Origin: Pseudomonas sp. UBA6562
Lineage (GTDB): Bacteria > Pseudomonadota > Gammaproteobacteria > Pseudomonadales > Pseudomonadaceae
Assembly: GCF_002434265.1 (NCBI RefSeq)
Contig: NZ_DJJS01000005.1
Location: 124,001-188,000 of the forward strand
Reading direction: 5' to 3'
DNA length: 64,000 nucleotides
The notes beneath the pieces are model-generated. The model was not told the origin of the DNA, did no database searches, and was given only the letters and a program-made list of their open reading frames with translations. This document shows, piece by piece, positions 24,409 through 32,944 of the stretch. Position numbers and translations under genes: made by a program. Position 1 is the stretch's first letter; every line of letters starts with the position of its first letter.

Positions 24409-25356
24409 ATGAAACGCTGGAACCCCTACCTGGACACGCACTTCGTATACGACCACCCTGCGGCCCTGGCCACAGCGGGCGTGCTGGACGACAGTGCGCA
24501 GCAGGTGCTCGGCAGCGCCATCGGCCACTACCGTGCCCGTACCGTGCGTCCGCACTTGCAGTATTTCGACTGCAACCTGCAATTTCCCGAGGCGCTGCGC
24601 ATCGACAAGGTGCTGCCCGGCAGCCTGTGCCTGGTACACGTGCTCGACGGGCAGTGGCAGCACGAGGTCGACGGCCAGCTCAACCGTTACACCTTGGGCG
24701 GCACCCATTGCCTGGGTTTGAGCGAAAGCATGGAGGCCGTGGACCAACTGCCGGGCGGCAGCCATGCGCGGATGGCGGGCTTGCGCATCGCCGGCGATTT
24801 TCTCCACGAGCTGGCCGAGGAGGACGAGACCCTGCGCCCGCTGCTGGGGCTGCTCGACAACGGCATGCAGTTCGCCGAATTCAATCGCTGCAAGACCATG
24901 GGCGTGCTGCTGGAGCGGTTGTACCACTCGCCGTACGTCGGTGTGCTGGAGCGTTTGAATCAGGAAAGTCTGAGCCTGGCGGTGCTGGTCGAGCTGGCGA
25001 ACTTTCTCAAGGGTGAGCCGACTCGGCCCGATCCCGCGCCGCGCGGGCAGCGCGACCTCGCCCACGAAGCGCGTCGCGTGCTCGACGAGCATCTCATCGA
25101 CCCGCCGGGCAGCGTGGCTCTGGCCCGTCAGCTCGGTGTGGGCGAAACCACCCTGCGCCGGGCGTTCGCCAACGTCTATGGCCAGTCGATGCTGCAGTAC
25201 CTGCGTCAGGCGCGCATGGAGCTGGCGCGCACCCTGCTGCGCCAGCGCAAGTGGCAGGTGGCGCAGATCGCCTTCCGCCTGGGCTATGCCAATCCGGCGA
25301 ACTTCAGCCATGCGTACAAGGCGCATTTCGGATACCCGCCAGGGGCCGAGGCCTAG
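24409..25356 (+). CDS. AraC-family transcriptional regulator (PchR-like)
   Basis: A 315-residue regulator. The N-terminal effector domain contains LPGSLCLVHVLDG and a LGLSES loop, as in PchR/YbtA-type siderophore regulators. The C-terminal AraC DNA-binding domain has two helix-turn-helix motifs: SVALARQLGVGETTLRRAF and WQVAQIAFRLGYANPANFSH, then the end HFGYPPGAEA. The ATG at 24409 is chosen; upstream codons do not fit the family. A half Fur-like site precedes the gene. Whether it controls the nearby FecCD importer or EptA is unknown. Confidence 0.83.
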   Translation: MKRWNPYLDTHFVYDHPAALATAGVLDDSAQQVLGSAIGHYRARTVRPHLQYFDCNLQFPEALRIDKVLPGSLCLVHVLDGQWQHEVDGQLNRYTLGGTHCLGLSESMEAVDQLPGGSHARMAGLRIAGDFLHELAEEDETLRPLLGLLDNGMQFAEFNRCKTMGVLLERLYHSPYVGVLERLNQESLSLAVLVELANFLKGEPTRPDPAPRGQRDLAHEARRVLDEHLIDPPGSVALARQLGVGETTLRRAFANVYGQSMLQYLRQARMELARTLLRQRKWQVAQIAFRLGYANPANFSHAYKAHFGYPPGAEA

Positions 25357-25438
25357 ACGCTTTGGGCTGCACGCAGACCAAGCCTGCCTGCCATGCGCCA
25401 GGCAGCGCCCAACGACCTCAGCTATCGGCAGCCATCGC

Positions 25439-27085
25439 CTAGGCGGGCCGGGTGCTGGTCAAGTGGCTGGGCTTGCAACCCGAGAACAGATCCAGTGCCG
25501 GGTCGTAGATCCGCGTCTGCACTTGCAGCAAGCCCAGCATCGAGTGGAACAGGTTGTCCTGGCTCAGCTGGGCGCTACGGTTGCGGGCCAGGCAATCCAT
25601 GTCGATACCGACGGCCTGCTGGTAGGTGTCCGACAACCACACCAGCAATGGCACGTGCTTCTGCTGCTCGGGTGCGAGCATGTAAGGGGTGCCATGCAGG
25701 AACAGGTTGAACTCGCCCAGCGATTCGCCGTGGTCCGACAGGTAGACCATGGCGGTGGCGACGTGCGCCTGGTTCTTGCGTAGCACGTCGAGCAACTGGG
25801 CCAGGACATGGTCGGTGTACAGCAGCGTGTTGTCATAGGCGTTGACGATGCTGTCGCGGCTGCACTGGTCCAGCGCATTGCTCTTGCACACCGGCGTGAA
25901 GCGCTCGAACGCTGCCGGATAGCGCTTGTAGTATTCGGGGCCGTGGCTACCCATCTGGTGCAGCACCAGGACGGTGTCCTGATCGAGGTGGTCGATCAGC
26001 GTTTGCAGCCCTTGCAGGAGGATTTCGTCGCGGCACTCGTGGTCGGCGCACAGGGTAGCGTCGGCGGCGTTGCTGAGGTTGACCACCGTCGCACTGGCAC
26101 AGGTGCCTTTGCAGCCCGATTGGTTGTCGCGCCAGAGCACCTGCACCCCGGCGCGCTTGAGCACGTCGAGCAGGCCTTCGCGGTTGCTGACGGCCGACGC
26201 GCTGTAGCCCGCACGGCCCAGGTTGGAAAACATGCAGGGCACCGAGACGGCCGTTTCCGTACCGCAGGAATGCATGTCGGGGAATGCGACCAGCCCTGGC
26301 ACTCGACTCAATTCGGGGTTGGTGTCGCGGGCATAGCCCAGCAGGCTGAAGTTCTCGGCGCGAGCGCTTTCGCCGACCACCAGCACGGTCAGGGATTTAC
26401 GTGTCTGGTTCGCCGCAGACCTTACACGCACGGCGTCTTCGCCGATACGTGTGAAGGGTTGCTTCGAACTGGCCACTTGCTCGCGCACATAGTTGATGGA
26501 AGCGCCAATGTAATTGCTCGGTACGACCATTAAATGTAATTCATGGTGGTTGCGCAGTAATGACGACAGGCCTTGATAATTGATCAGGCCTACACTGGCG
26601 ACCAGTGCAGCAGCTCCAGCGGTCACCAGGGTCTTGCTCAGCAGGCTGGGTAACCATCGGCGGTAATTAACGGGCGTTCGCCATAGCAATAAGGAGGGGA
26701 GTAGGCCCAACAGTGCTATGTAGGCGAAGAGTGTCGGCGATAACAGGTCGCGTACTTCCGTGGCATTGGTTTCTGCGGCATTACGCAGCATGCCAGTATC
26801 GATCAAGATACCGTAACGGTTCATGAAGTACGCTACACCCGCGCTGACCATGAACAGTGCGATCAACACGGGTTTGAACAGTTTCGGTATCGCCAACCAG
26901 GTGAGCACGATCGTGAACACACCGAACAGCAGCGTGGCGAACGCTGCCGTCAAGCGCCAGCCCGCGCCGCCTGCCGCAGTGATCGCATCGAGGTGATGCC
27001 ATAGCGGCAGGTTGAAGGCGCCCAGCAGAAACGCGCTGGCCAGCCCCGTGACAATTTCGGGGCGCACAGGTTTTATCTTGAGCAT
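25439..27085 (-). CDS. eptA: Lipid A phosphoethanolamine transferase (EptA)
   Basis: A 548-residue inner-membrane enzyme that transfers phosphoethanolamine from phosphatidylethanolamine to lipid A, which lowers its negative charge and reduces polymyxin binding. Five N-terminal membrane helices (to about residue 175) precede the periplasmic sulfatase-fold domain. Zinc and catalytic residues are visible: Glu in VVGES (about 239), nucleophile Thr at about 278 within CGTETAVSVPC, and Asp-His in YLSDHGESLGE. Paired cysteines for disulfides are present. It is divergent from a PAP2 phosphatase gene; a ColR-like box lies between. Confidence 0.92.
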   Translation of the reverse strand: MLKIKPVRPEIVTGLASAFLLGAFNLPLWHHLDAITAAGGAGWRLTAAFATLLFGVFTIVLTWLAIPKLFKPVLIALFMVSAGVAYFMNRYGILIDTGMLRNAAETNATEVRDLLSPTLFAYIALLGLLPSLLLWRTPVNYRRWLPSLLSKTLVTAGAAALVASVGLINYQGLSSLLRNHHELHLMVVPSNYIGASINYVREQVASSKQPFTRIGEDAVRVRSAANQTRKSLTVLVVGESARAENFSLLGYARDTNPELSRVPGLVAFPDMHSCGTETAVSVPCMFSNLGRAGYSASAVSNREGLLDVLKRAGVQVLWRDNQSGCKGTCASATVVNLSNAADATLCADHECRDEILLQGLQTLIDHLDQDTVLVLHQMGSHGPEYYKRYPAAFERFTPVCKSNALDQCSRDSIVNAYDNTLLYTDHVLAQLLDVLRKNQAHVATAMVYLSDHGESLGEFNLFLHGTPYMLAPEQQKHVPLLVWLSDTYQQAVGIDMDCLARNRSAQLSQDNLFHSMLGLLQVQTRIYDPALDLFSGCKPSHLTSTRPA

Positions 27086-27441
27086 GGTTGTGATCTTTCG
27101 GAAGAAAGTGATGACGCAGGGGCGTGAGCCGTTCTTGTAAGGCGCAAACGTTAATCAGGCACTCATCAAGTTTTCGTGAAAGTAAGGTTGGCGGTGTGTG
27201 ATTATTTGTAGGGCGTTTCCCAGTGTCCATGTGCAATGAGTGAATGATTATTTAAGTCGGCCATCCAGGTGCCGGCTTAACGAATTTTTTACAGGGTTTT
27301 CACTATTAACCTATGTCAGCCGCACTACTGTCGCGGCGCAATCGACTTGCCTACTTGCCTTGCGAGTAAAGGCGTTCTTTCACATTGAGTGGCCGCCTTT
27401 ATGCGCCCTGTCGCCACTCTTTCCCACTGCGGAGTTCCTGC
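27086..27441. other. Divergent promoter region, eptA / PAP2
   Basis: 356 AT-richer bases holding both promoters. A candidate ColR box is at 27277-27292. On the eptA side CTTTCACGAAAAC occurs on the minus strand near 27172-27184. No gene is supported. Confidence 0.5.
27277..27292 (+). promoter_or_regulatory. ColR-like binding site upstream of PAP2 gene
   Basis: TTAACGAATTTTTTAC agrees at 14 of 16 positions with the ColR consensus I recall for P. putida (YYNASNNYTTTTTCAC). GGTTTTCAC follows closely. ColRS is known to control lipid A and membrane genes including PAP2 and phosphoethanolamine transferase genes in Pseudomonas. This site call is inference. Confidence 0.45.
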
Positions 27442-28185
27442 ATGGCTACTAGGCTTTTGTCCACCCCTTCGCGGCCGTTCGATTTTCGGCTGGCGCTGGG
27501 CGTGCCCGTGTTGCTGATGGCACTGATGCTGGTGTTCGACATGACGCCGATCGATTTTCGGCTGGAGCATTTGTTCTACCAGCCTGGCGTGGGTTTCATC
27601 GGGCGCAAGAGCTACTGGCTGGAGAACATCCTGCACGATCGGGTCAAGCAAGCGGTGATCGCGCTGTCGGTCACGCTGTTCCTGGCGTTCTTGGCCAGCT
27701 GGTTCTACGCCCCGCTGCGTCAATGGCGCAGACCGTTGGGCTACGTGGTGCTGGCGCTGAGCCTGACCACCTCGGTGGTGATGCCGTTGAAGATCGCCAC
27801 GGGCGTGCACTGCCCTTGGAGCCTCAGCGATTTCGGCGGCAGCGAGACCTATACACCATTGCTGGCCCATCGCGCGGAAACCGACAAACCCGGTCTGTGC
27901 TGGCCTGGCGGCCATGCGTCCACGGGGTTCTCGCTGATAGCCCTGTTCTTCGCCTTGCGCGACCGTCGGGTCAAGGCTGCGCGGGTCGCGCTGGTGCTGG
28001 CGCTGACGCTGGGCGTTGTGCTGTCACTGGGGCGCATGGCGCAGGGCGCGCATTTTCTCTCGCACAACCTCTGGACGCTGCTGATCGACTGGACACTGTG
28101 CGTGCTGTGCTACCGCTGGCTGGTGTGGCAACCGGCGCCGGGCAAGGTCAGGGGCGCGACGGGTGCGGTGCGCCTTAGCTCGTGA
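27442..28185 (+). CDS. PAP2-family membrane phosphatase
   Basis: A 247-residue membrane phosphatase with five to six hydrophobic segments. Variant PAP2 motifs are: KIATGVHCPWSLSDFGG (motif 1), CWPGGHASTGFS (motif 2, PGGH instead of PSGH) and SLGRMAQGAHFLSHNLW (motif 3, catalytic His). The active site faces the periplasm, and substrates are phosphate or pyrophosphate on lipid A, undecaprenol or phosphatidate. In Pseudomonas such genes are commonly beside eptA, and the divergent arrangement here supports a lipid A role. GGAG at 27431 supports the ATG at 27442. Confidence 0.87.
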   Translation: MATRLLSTPSRPFDFRLALGVPVLLMALMLVFDMTPIDFRLEHLFYQPGVGFIGRKSYWLENILHDRVKQAVIALSVTLFLAFLASWFYAPLRQWRRPLGYVVLALSLTTSVVMPLKIATGVHCPWSLSDFGGSETYTPLLAHRAETDKPGLCWPGGHASTGFSLIALFFALRDRRVKAARVALVLALTLGVVLSLGRMAQGAHFLSHNLWTLLIDWTLCVLCYRWLVWQPAPGKVRGATGAVRLSS

Positions 28186-28361
28186 CGCTGCGCGGGCACG
28201 CCGCCTGGCGGGGCTATCAGCCTCGTTGGCGAGCGCAAGTTCGCAATCCACGTCGAATCGTGGCGGTCGTCGCCACGATCTGTGCGACGAGCGAAAAAGA
28301 CGGAACGTCTCGCGCTTGTCTGCCATCCCAACCCTAACACCCTCATGACTGGAGCTGCATC

Positions 28362-29261
28362 GTGCCCACTGAAAACCAATTTTCCATGCAGAACCCACTC
28401 ACCCAATACCCGCAGCCAGAATTTCCCAAACAATCACAGACTGCCCCAGGCACTGTCCATGATCTGCAACCCAAAGCGGATCACGGCGAGAGCAGCTATA
28501 AGGGATTTGGCCGCTTGGCCGGGCGCAAAGCGCTGATCACTGGCGCAGACTCGGGTATTGGCCGGGCGGCGGCCATCGCTTTCGCACGTGAAGGGGCGGA
28601 TGTCGTACTCAATTACCTCCCTTCAGAGGAAGCGGACGCACGTGAAGTCGTCGAGCTGATCGAGGCCGCTGGGCGCAAAGCTGTAGCCATACCAGGCGAC
28701 ATCACCAGCGAAAGCTTCTGTCAGCAGTTGGTTGCCCAAGGAGAGCAAGCGTTGGGGGGGCTCGATATCCTGGTCAACGTCGCTGGCAAGCAGACGGCGC
28801 AGAAAGATATCGCGGATTTGACGACAGAGCAGTTCGAGCTGACGTTCCGCACCAACGTGACCGCCATGTTCTGGATCTGCAAAGCCGCGCTGCCGCTCAT
28901 GCCGGCCGGGGCGACCATCATCAACACCGCGTCGATCCAGGCTTACCAGCCCTCGGAAACGCTCCTGGACTACGCGCCGACCAAATCGGCCATCGTCGCC
29001 TTCACCAAGGCGCTGTCCAAACAGGTGATCGGCAAGGGCATCCGCGTCAACGCTGTCGCACCGGGTCCTTTCTGGACACCTCTGCAGCCCAGCGGCGGCC
29101 AACCCCAAGAAAAAATTCCGGATTTTGGCTCGGAAACACCGATGGGTCGTGCAGGGCAACCCGCCGAATGTGCTCCCATCTACGTGCTGCTGGCCAGCCA
29201 GGAGTCGAGTTACATCACCGGCGAAGTGTTTGGCGTGACAGGTGGCAACACGCTGCCTTGA
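28362..29261 (+). CDS. SDR family oxidoreductase (YghA/general-stress type)
   Basis: A 299-residue classical-type short-chain dehydrogenase with the extra N-terminal segment (NPLTQYPQPEFPKQ) of the YghA/YdaD subgroup, often stress-induced. Cofactor motif TGADSGIGRAAA (about residues 60-71), NVAG, the catalytic Ser in NTASIQAY, and YAPTKSA containing the Tyr-x3-Lys pair are all present. The C-terminus ends EVFGVTGGNTLP. A GTG at 28362 has GGAG seven bases upstream and is preferred over the ATG at 28386. Substrate unknown. Confidence 0.88.
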   Translation: MPTENQFSMQNPLTQYPQPEFPKQSQTAPGTVHDLQPKADHGESSYKGFGRLAGRKALITGADSGIGRAAAIAFAREGADVVLNYLPSEEADAREVVELIEAAGRKAVAIPGDITSESFCQQLVAQGEQALGGLDILVNVAGKQTAQKDIADLTTEQFELTFRTNVTAMFWICKAALPLMPAGATIINTASIQAYQPSETLLDYAPTKSAIVAFTKALSKQVIGKGIRVNAVAPGPFWTPLQPSGGQPQEKIPDFGSETPMGRAGQPAECAPIYVLLASQESSYITGEVFGVTGGNTLP

Positions 29262-29274
29262 AGACTATGAAATG

Positions 29275-29308
29275 ACCTTGCGCTGCAATGCATATTGCAG
29301 CGCAAGGT
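29275..29308. terminator. Perfect 15-bp palindrome between SDR and ychF
   Basis: ACCTTGCGCTGCAAT and its exact inverse flank a GCAT loop, between the convergent SDR and ychF genes (stop codons at 29261 and 29340). A 15-base-pair perfect stem is a strong bidirectional hairpin although no T-run follows. Confidence 0.6.
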
Positions 29309-29339
29309 GGGGCGGTCAACGCCTCGTCAAACCTGATGG

Positions 29340-30440
29340 TCAGACGTTGAAGCGGAAATGCATCACATCGCCGTCTTTAACGATGTATTCCTTGCCTTCC
29401 AGGCGCCATTTGCCCGCTTCCTTGGCGCCGCTCTCACCCTTGAACTGGATGAAGTCTTCGTAGGCCACCACTTCGGCGCGGATGAAGCCCTTCTCGAAGT
29501 CGGTGTGGATCACTCCAGCAGCCTGCGGCGCAGTAGCGCCGATGCGCACGGTCCAGGCGCGCACTTCCTGCACGCCGGCGGTGAAGTAGGTCTGCAGGTT
29601 GAGCAGCTCGTAGCCGGCGCGGATCACACGGTTCAGGCCAGGCTCTTCCAGGCCCAGGGCCTCGAGGAACATGTCCTTCTCTTCGCCGTCGTCGAGCTCG
29701 GCGATTTCCGCTTCGATCTTGTTGCACACCGGCACCACCACCGCGCCTTCTTCCTCGGCGATGGCCTTGACCACGTCCAGGTGCGGGTTATTCTCGAAAC
29801 CGTCTTCGGCGACGTTGGCGATGTACATCACCGGCTTGCTGGTCAGCAGGTGGAAGCCGCGCACCTGGGCCTTCTCGTCGGCGCTCATGCGCTGCATCAG
29901 GCTGCGCGCGGGCTTGCCTTCGGTGAAGTGCGGGATGAGCTGTTCGAGGACGGCCTTTTGCGCCAGGGCGTCCTTGTCGCCGCCCTTGGCGTTGCGGGTG
30001 ACTTTCTGCAGTTGCTTCTCGCAGCTGTCGAGGTCGGCGAAGATCAGCTCCAGGTCGATGATCTCGATGTCGCGCTTGGGGTCGACGCTGTTGGAGACGT
30101 GGATCACGTTCTCGTCTTCGAAGCAGCGCACCACGTGGGCGATGGCATCGGTTTCGCGGATGTTGGCCAGGAACTTGTTGCCCAGACCTTCACCTTTCGA
30201 GGCACCGGCCACCAGGCCTGCGATGTCGACGAACTCCATGGTGGTGGGCAGGATGCGGTTGGGTTTGACGATTTCGGCCAGAGCCGCCAGGCGCGCGTCG
30301 GGCATCGGCACGATGCCGCTGTTGGGCTCGATGGTGCAGAAGGGGAAGTTCTCAGCGGCGATGCCCGATTTGGTCAGCGCGTTGAACAGAGTGGACTTGC
30401 CAACGTTGGGCAGACCGACGATGCCGCAATTGAAACCCAT
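29340..30440 (-). CDS. ychF: YchF/Ola1 redox-regulated ATPase
   Basis: A 366-residue member of the Obg-related YchF family, which prefers ATP over GTP and associates with ribosomes. The P-loop is GLPNVGKST (about residues 8-16). Switch region and G3 are in VDIAGLVAGASKGEGLGNKFL. The family-specific NIRETDAIAHVVRCFED follows. The C-terminal TGS domain runs from about 280 (LQTYFTAGVQEVRAWTV) to VMHFRFNV. It is the last gene of the prs-rplY-pth-ychF group, 23 bases after pth. Confidence 0.95.
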   Translation of the reverse strand: MGFNCGIVGLPNVGKSTLFNALTKSGIAAENFPFCTIEPNSGIVPMPDARLAALAEIVKPNRILPTTMEFVDIAGLVAGASKGEGLGNKFLANIRETDAIAHVVRCFEDENVIHVSNSVDPKRDIEIIDLELIFADLDSCEKQLQKVTRNAKGGDKDALAQKAVLEQLIPHFTEGKPARSLMQRMSADEKAQVRGFHLLTSKPVMYIANVAEDGFENNPHLDVVKAIAEEEGAVVVPVCNKIEAEIAELDDGEEKDMFLEALGLEEPGLNRVIRAGYELLNLQTYFTAGVQEVRAWTVRIGATAPQAAGVIHTDFEKGFIRAEVVAYEDFIQFKGESGAKEAGKWRLEGKEYIVKDGDVMHFRFNV

Positions 30441-30463
30441 GTGAATTCCCCTCTCTAAGGAAG

Positions 30464-31048
30464 TCAGGCCTTTTGGCCGTGCAGCTCGCGCATCGCCTTG
30501 GCGAAGTCGCCAGCGAGGACATCCGGCAGCACGCCGAGGGCGTAATCGATGCTGGTGTCGAGCTTGTCCTGTTCGGCGCGCGGCGCACGACCCAGCACGA
30601 AGTTCGAAACCAGCTTGGCGTCGCCCGGGTGGCCAATGCCAAGCCGCAGGCGGTGGAAATCGTTCTGGTTGCCGAGTTGCGCGATGATGTCGCGCAGCCC
30701 GTTATGGCCTCCATGGCCGCCGCCGCGCTTGAGCTTGGCAACGCCCGGAGGCAGGTCGAGTTCGTCGTGGGCCACCAGGATCTCTTGCGGCGCGATGCGG
30801 AAGAAATTGGCCAAGGCCGCCACGGACTGGCCGCTACGGTTCATGTAGGTGGTGGGGATCAACAGACGAACGTCGCGGCCCTGATGGCTGAATTTTGCCG
30901 TCAGGCCGAAATACTTGCGGTCAGCGGTCAAGGAGACGCGCTGGGCGCTGGCGATGCGTTCAACGAAAAGAGCCCCTGCGTTATGCCGGGTCTGTTCGTA
31001 TTCGGGGCCGGGGTTTCCCAGGCCAACGATCAACTGGATGGCGGTCAC
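30464..31048 (-). CDS. pth: Peptidyl-tRNA hydrolase
   Basis: A 194-residue esterase that releases tRNA from prematurely dropped peptidyl-tRNA. The signature IVGLGNPGPEYEQTRHNAG holds the catalytic His and the substrate Asn near residues 12 and 22. DELDLPPGVAKLKRGGGHGGHNGLRDI contains the catalytic Asp region and the second conserved patch. The length matches the family. It sits between rplY and ychF, the standard order in Pseudomonas. Confidence 0.95.
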   Translation of the reverse strand: MTAIQLIVGLGNPGPEYEQTRHNAGALFVERIASAQRVSLTADRKYFGLTAKFSHQGRDVRLLIPTTYMNRSGQSVAALANFFRIAPQEILVAHDELDLPPGVAKLKRGGGHGGHNGLRDIIAQLGNQNDFHRLRLGIGHPGDAKLVSNFVLGRAPRAEQDKLDTSIDYALGVLPDVLAGDFAKAMRELHGQKA

Positions 31049-31124
31049 GTCAGGGGCTCTTCCTTGGGGCAGTCAGGGTAGGGTGCGCGGCACTTTACCC
31101 TGACCTACAGCGGCGCGCGAGTGA

Positions 31125-31727
31125 TTACTCGGCAGCGCCTTCTTCACCTTCTTCTTCAGCGACGATGCGTGGCGCGTGGACGTTGGCAACGGCTTTGTCG
31201 TCGCCGTGGGCCAGGGCCACGAACTCGACGCCTTTCGGCGCTTTGAGGTCGGACAGGTGAATGATGGTGCCGATTTCAGCGCCGTTCAGGTCGACTTCGA
31301 TGAACTCAGGCAGGTCCTTGGCTTCGCAGGACACTTCGATCTCGGTTTCGGTGTGCGAGATCTCGCCGCCGTTCTTGACGGTGGTTTCTTCGTTGACGAA
31401 GTGAACCGGAACCTTGGCAGTCAGCTTCTGGCCAGCGACGACGCGAACGAAGTCGGCGTGCATGATGAAGCCTTTGGACGGGTGGCGCTGCATGGCCTTG
31501 ACGATGACGTTCTGCTTGGCGCCGTCGACGTTCAGTTCCAGCACGTGGCTGAAAGCCGCTTCGTTTTCGAACAGCTTGGCGATTTCCTTGGCCACGATGG
31601 TCAGGGATTGCGCTTCTTTATCGCCACCGTAGACAACGGCAGGGATGCTCAGCGAATGACGCAGGCGGCGGCTCGCACCTTTCCCCAGGTCAGTACGCGC
31701 TTGGGCGTTCAGGGTGAAATCGTTCAT
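31125..31727 (-). CDS. rplY: 50S ribosomal protein L25 / general stress protein Ctc
   Basis: A 200-residue two-domain L25 of the Ctc type. The N-terminal 5S-rRNA-binding beta-barrel runs from LNAQARTDLGKGASRRLR to about residue 95. The C-terminal TL5 domain contains VHFVNEETTVKNGGEISH and IEVSCEAKDLPEFIEVDL. An acidic tail EEEGEEGAAE closes the protein. It binds 5S rRNA in the large subunit. It is separated from prs by 120 bases containing a strong terminator, so it probably also has its own promoter. Confidence 0.95.
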   Translation of the reverse strand: MNDFTLNAQARTDLGKGASRRLRHSLSIPAVVYGGDKEAQSLTIVAKEIAKLFENEAAFSHVLELNVDGAKQNVIVKAMQRHPSKGFIMHADFVRVVAGQKLTAKVPVHFVNEETTVKNGGEISHTETEIEVSCEAKDLPEFIEVDLNGAEIGTIIHLSDLKAPKGVEFVALAHGDDKAVANVHAPRIVAEEEGEEGAAE

Positions 31728-31786
31728 GTTGTTTCTCCAAAGTAGCCTCCCGGCGGCGTTTGCGACCAGCGCCAGTCGGGAAGGGC

Positions 31787-31829
31787 AAAAAAGCCCCGCC
31801 CCAACGACAGGTTGGGGCGGGGCGCTTTT
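31787..31829 (-). terminator. Strong rho-independent terminator after prs
   Basis: On the minus strand a long stem (GCCCCGCCCCAAC with its inverse GTTGGGGCGGGGC) is followed by TTTTTTG. It ends the prs transcript 18 bases after the prs stop codon and precedes rplY. Confidence 0.92.
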
Positions 31830-31847
31830 CGTCAGGGTCGGTCCCGC

Positions 31848-32789
31848 TTAGCGGAACATCGCACTGATCGATTCTTCGTTGCTGATGCGGCGAACCGCCT
31901 CAGCCACTACCGGTGCGATATCCAGTTGACGGATACGGTCACAGGCTTGAGCGGCGGCGGACAGCGGGATGGTGTTGGTCACCACCAGCTCGTCCAGGAC
32001 CGACTTCTCGATGTTCTCGATCGCACGGCCGGAAAGCACAGGGTGGGTGCAATAGGCATAGACCTTTGCGGCACCGTGTTCTTTCAAGGCTTTGGCCGCG
32101 TGGCACAGGGTGCCGGCGGTGTCGACCATGTCGTCTACCAGGATGCAGGTGCGCCCTTCGACATCGCCGATGATGTGCATCACTTCGGAGTGGTTGGCCT
32201 TTTCGCGGCGTTTGTCGATGATCCCGAGATCGACGCCCAGCGACTTGGCCACGGCACGTGCACGCACGACGCCGCCAATGTCTGGGGAGACGATCATCAG
32301 GTTGTCGAAACGCTGGTCTTCGATGTCGTCGACCAGTACGGGCGAGCCGTAGATGTTGTCGACGGGGATATCGAAGAAACCTTGGATCTGGTCAGCGTGC
32401 AGGTCGACGGTGAGTACACGGTCGATACCGACGACAGTGAGCATGTCAGCCACCACTTTGGCGCTGATGGCTACACGTGCCGAACGCGGGCGGCGATCTT
32501 GGCGGGCGTATCCGAAGTAGGGAATCACGGCGGTGATTCGCGACGCTGAGGAGCGGCGGAAGGCGTCGGCCATCACTACCAGTTCCATCAGATTGTCGTT
32601 GGTTGGAGCGCACGTGGGCTGGATGATGAAGACGTCTTTACCGCGAACGTTTTCATTGATCTCAGTGCTGATCTCGCCGTCGGAGAACTTACCGACAGAA
32701 ACATCACCCAGTGGAATATGCAGCTGACGTACTACACGCCGAGCCAGATCGGGGTTGGCATTCCCCGTGAAGACCATCATCTTGGACAC
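31848..32789 (-). CDS. prs: Ribose-phosphate pyrophosphokinase (PRPP synthase)
   Basis: A 313-residue enzyme making PRPP from ribose 5-phosphate and ATP for purine, pyrimidine, His, Trp and NAD synthesis. The ATP flexible loop YFGYARQDRRPRSA, the Mg site VDLHADQIQGFF and the PRPP loop ILVDDMVDTAGT are all present. The start is a GTG at 32789 (VSKMMVFTGN), which gives the exact 313-residue length usual in Pseudomonas; the internal ATGs would shorten the N-terminus. It follows tRNA-Gln and ispE in a conserved order. Confidence 0.95.
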   Translation of the reverse strand: MSKMMVFTGNANPDLARRVVRQLHIPLGDVSVGKFSDGEISTEINENVRGKDVFIIQPTCAPTNDNLMELVVMADAFRRSSASRITAVIPYFGYARQDRRPRSARVAISAKVVADMLTVVGIDRVLTVDLHADQIQGFFDIPVDNIYGSPVLVDDIEDQRFDNLMIVSPDIGGVVRARAVAKSLGVDLGIIDKRREKANHSEVMHIIGDVEGRTCILVDDMVDTAGTLCHAAKALKEHGAAKVYAYCTHPVLSGRAIENIEKSVLDELVVTNTIPLSAAAQACDRIRQLDIAPVVAEAVRRISNEESISAMFR

Positions 32790-32835
32790 GCGCAGTACCT
32801 GAAGGCTGAGGGTAACCTGGATGAGAATAGGAAAA

Positions 32836-32910
32836 TGGCAGGGGCGGCTGGATTCGAACCAACGCATGGCAGGATCAAAACCTGCTGCCTTACCGCTTGG
32901 CGACGCCCCT
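32836..32910 (-). tRNA. tRNA-Gln (TTG)
   Basis: A 75-base cloverleaf on the minus strand. The acceptor AGGGGCG pairs perfectly with CGCCCCT, D arm region CGCCAAGCGGTAAGGC, anticodon loop TTTTGAT with anticodon TTG, T arm GGTTCGAATCC, and encoded CCA at 32836-32838. It lies between ispE and prs, as in other Pseudomonas, and is probably processed from a common transcript. Confidence 0.95.
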
Positions 32911-32944
32911 GTATCTGTTGCTGCGAATACGGAGTATTCGACTT

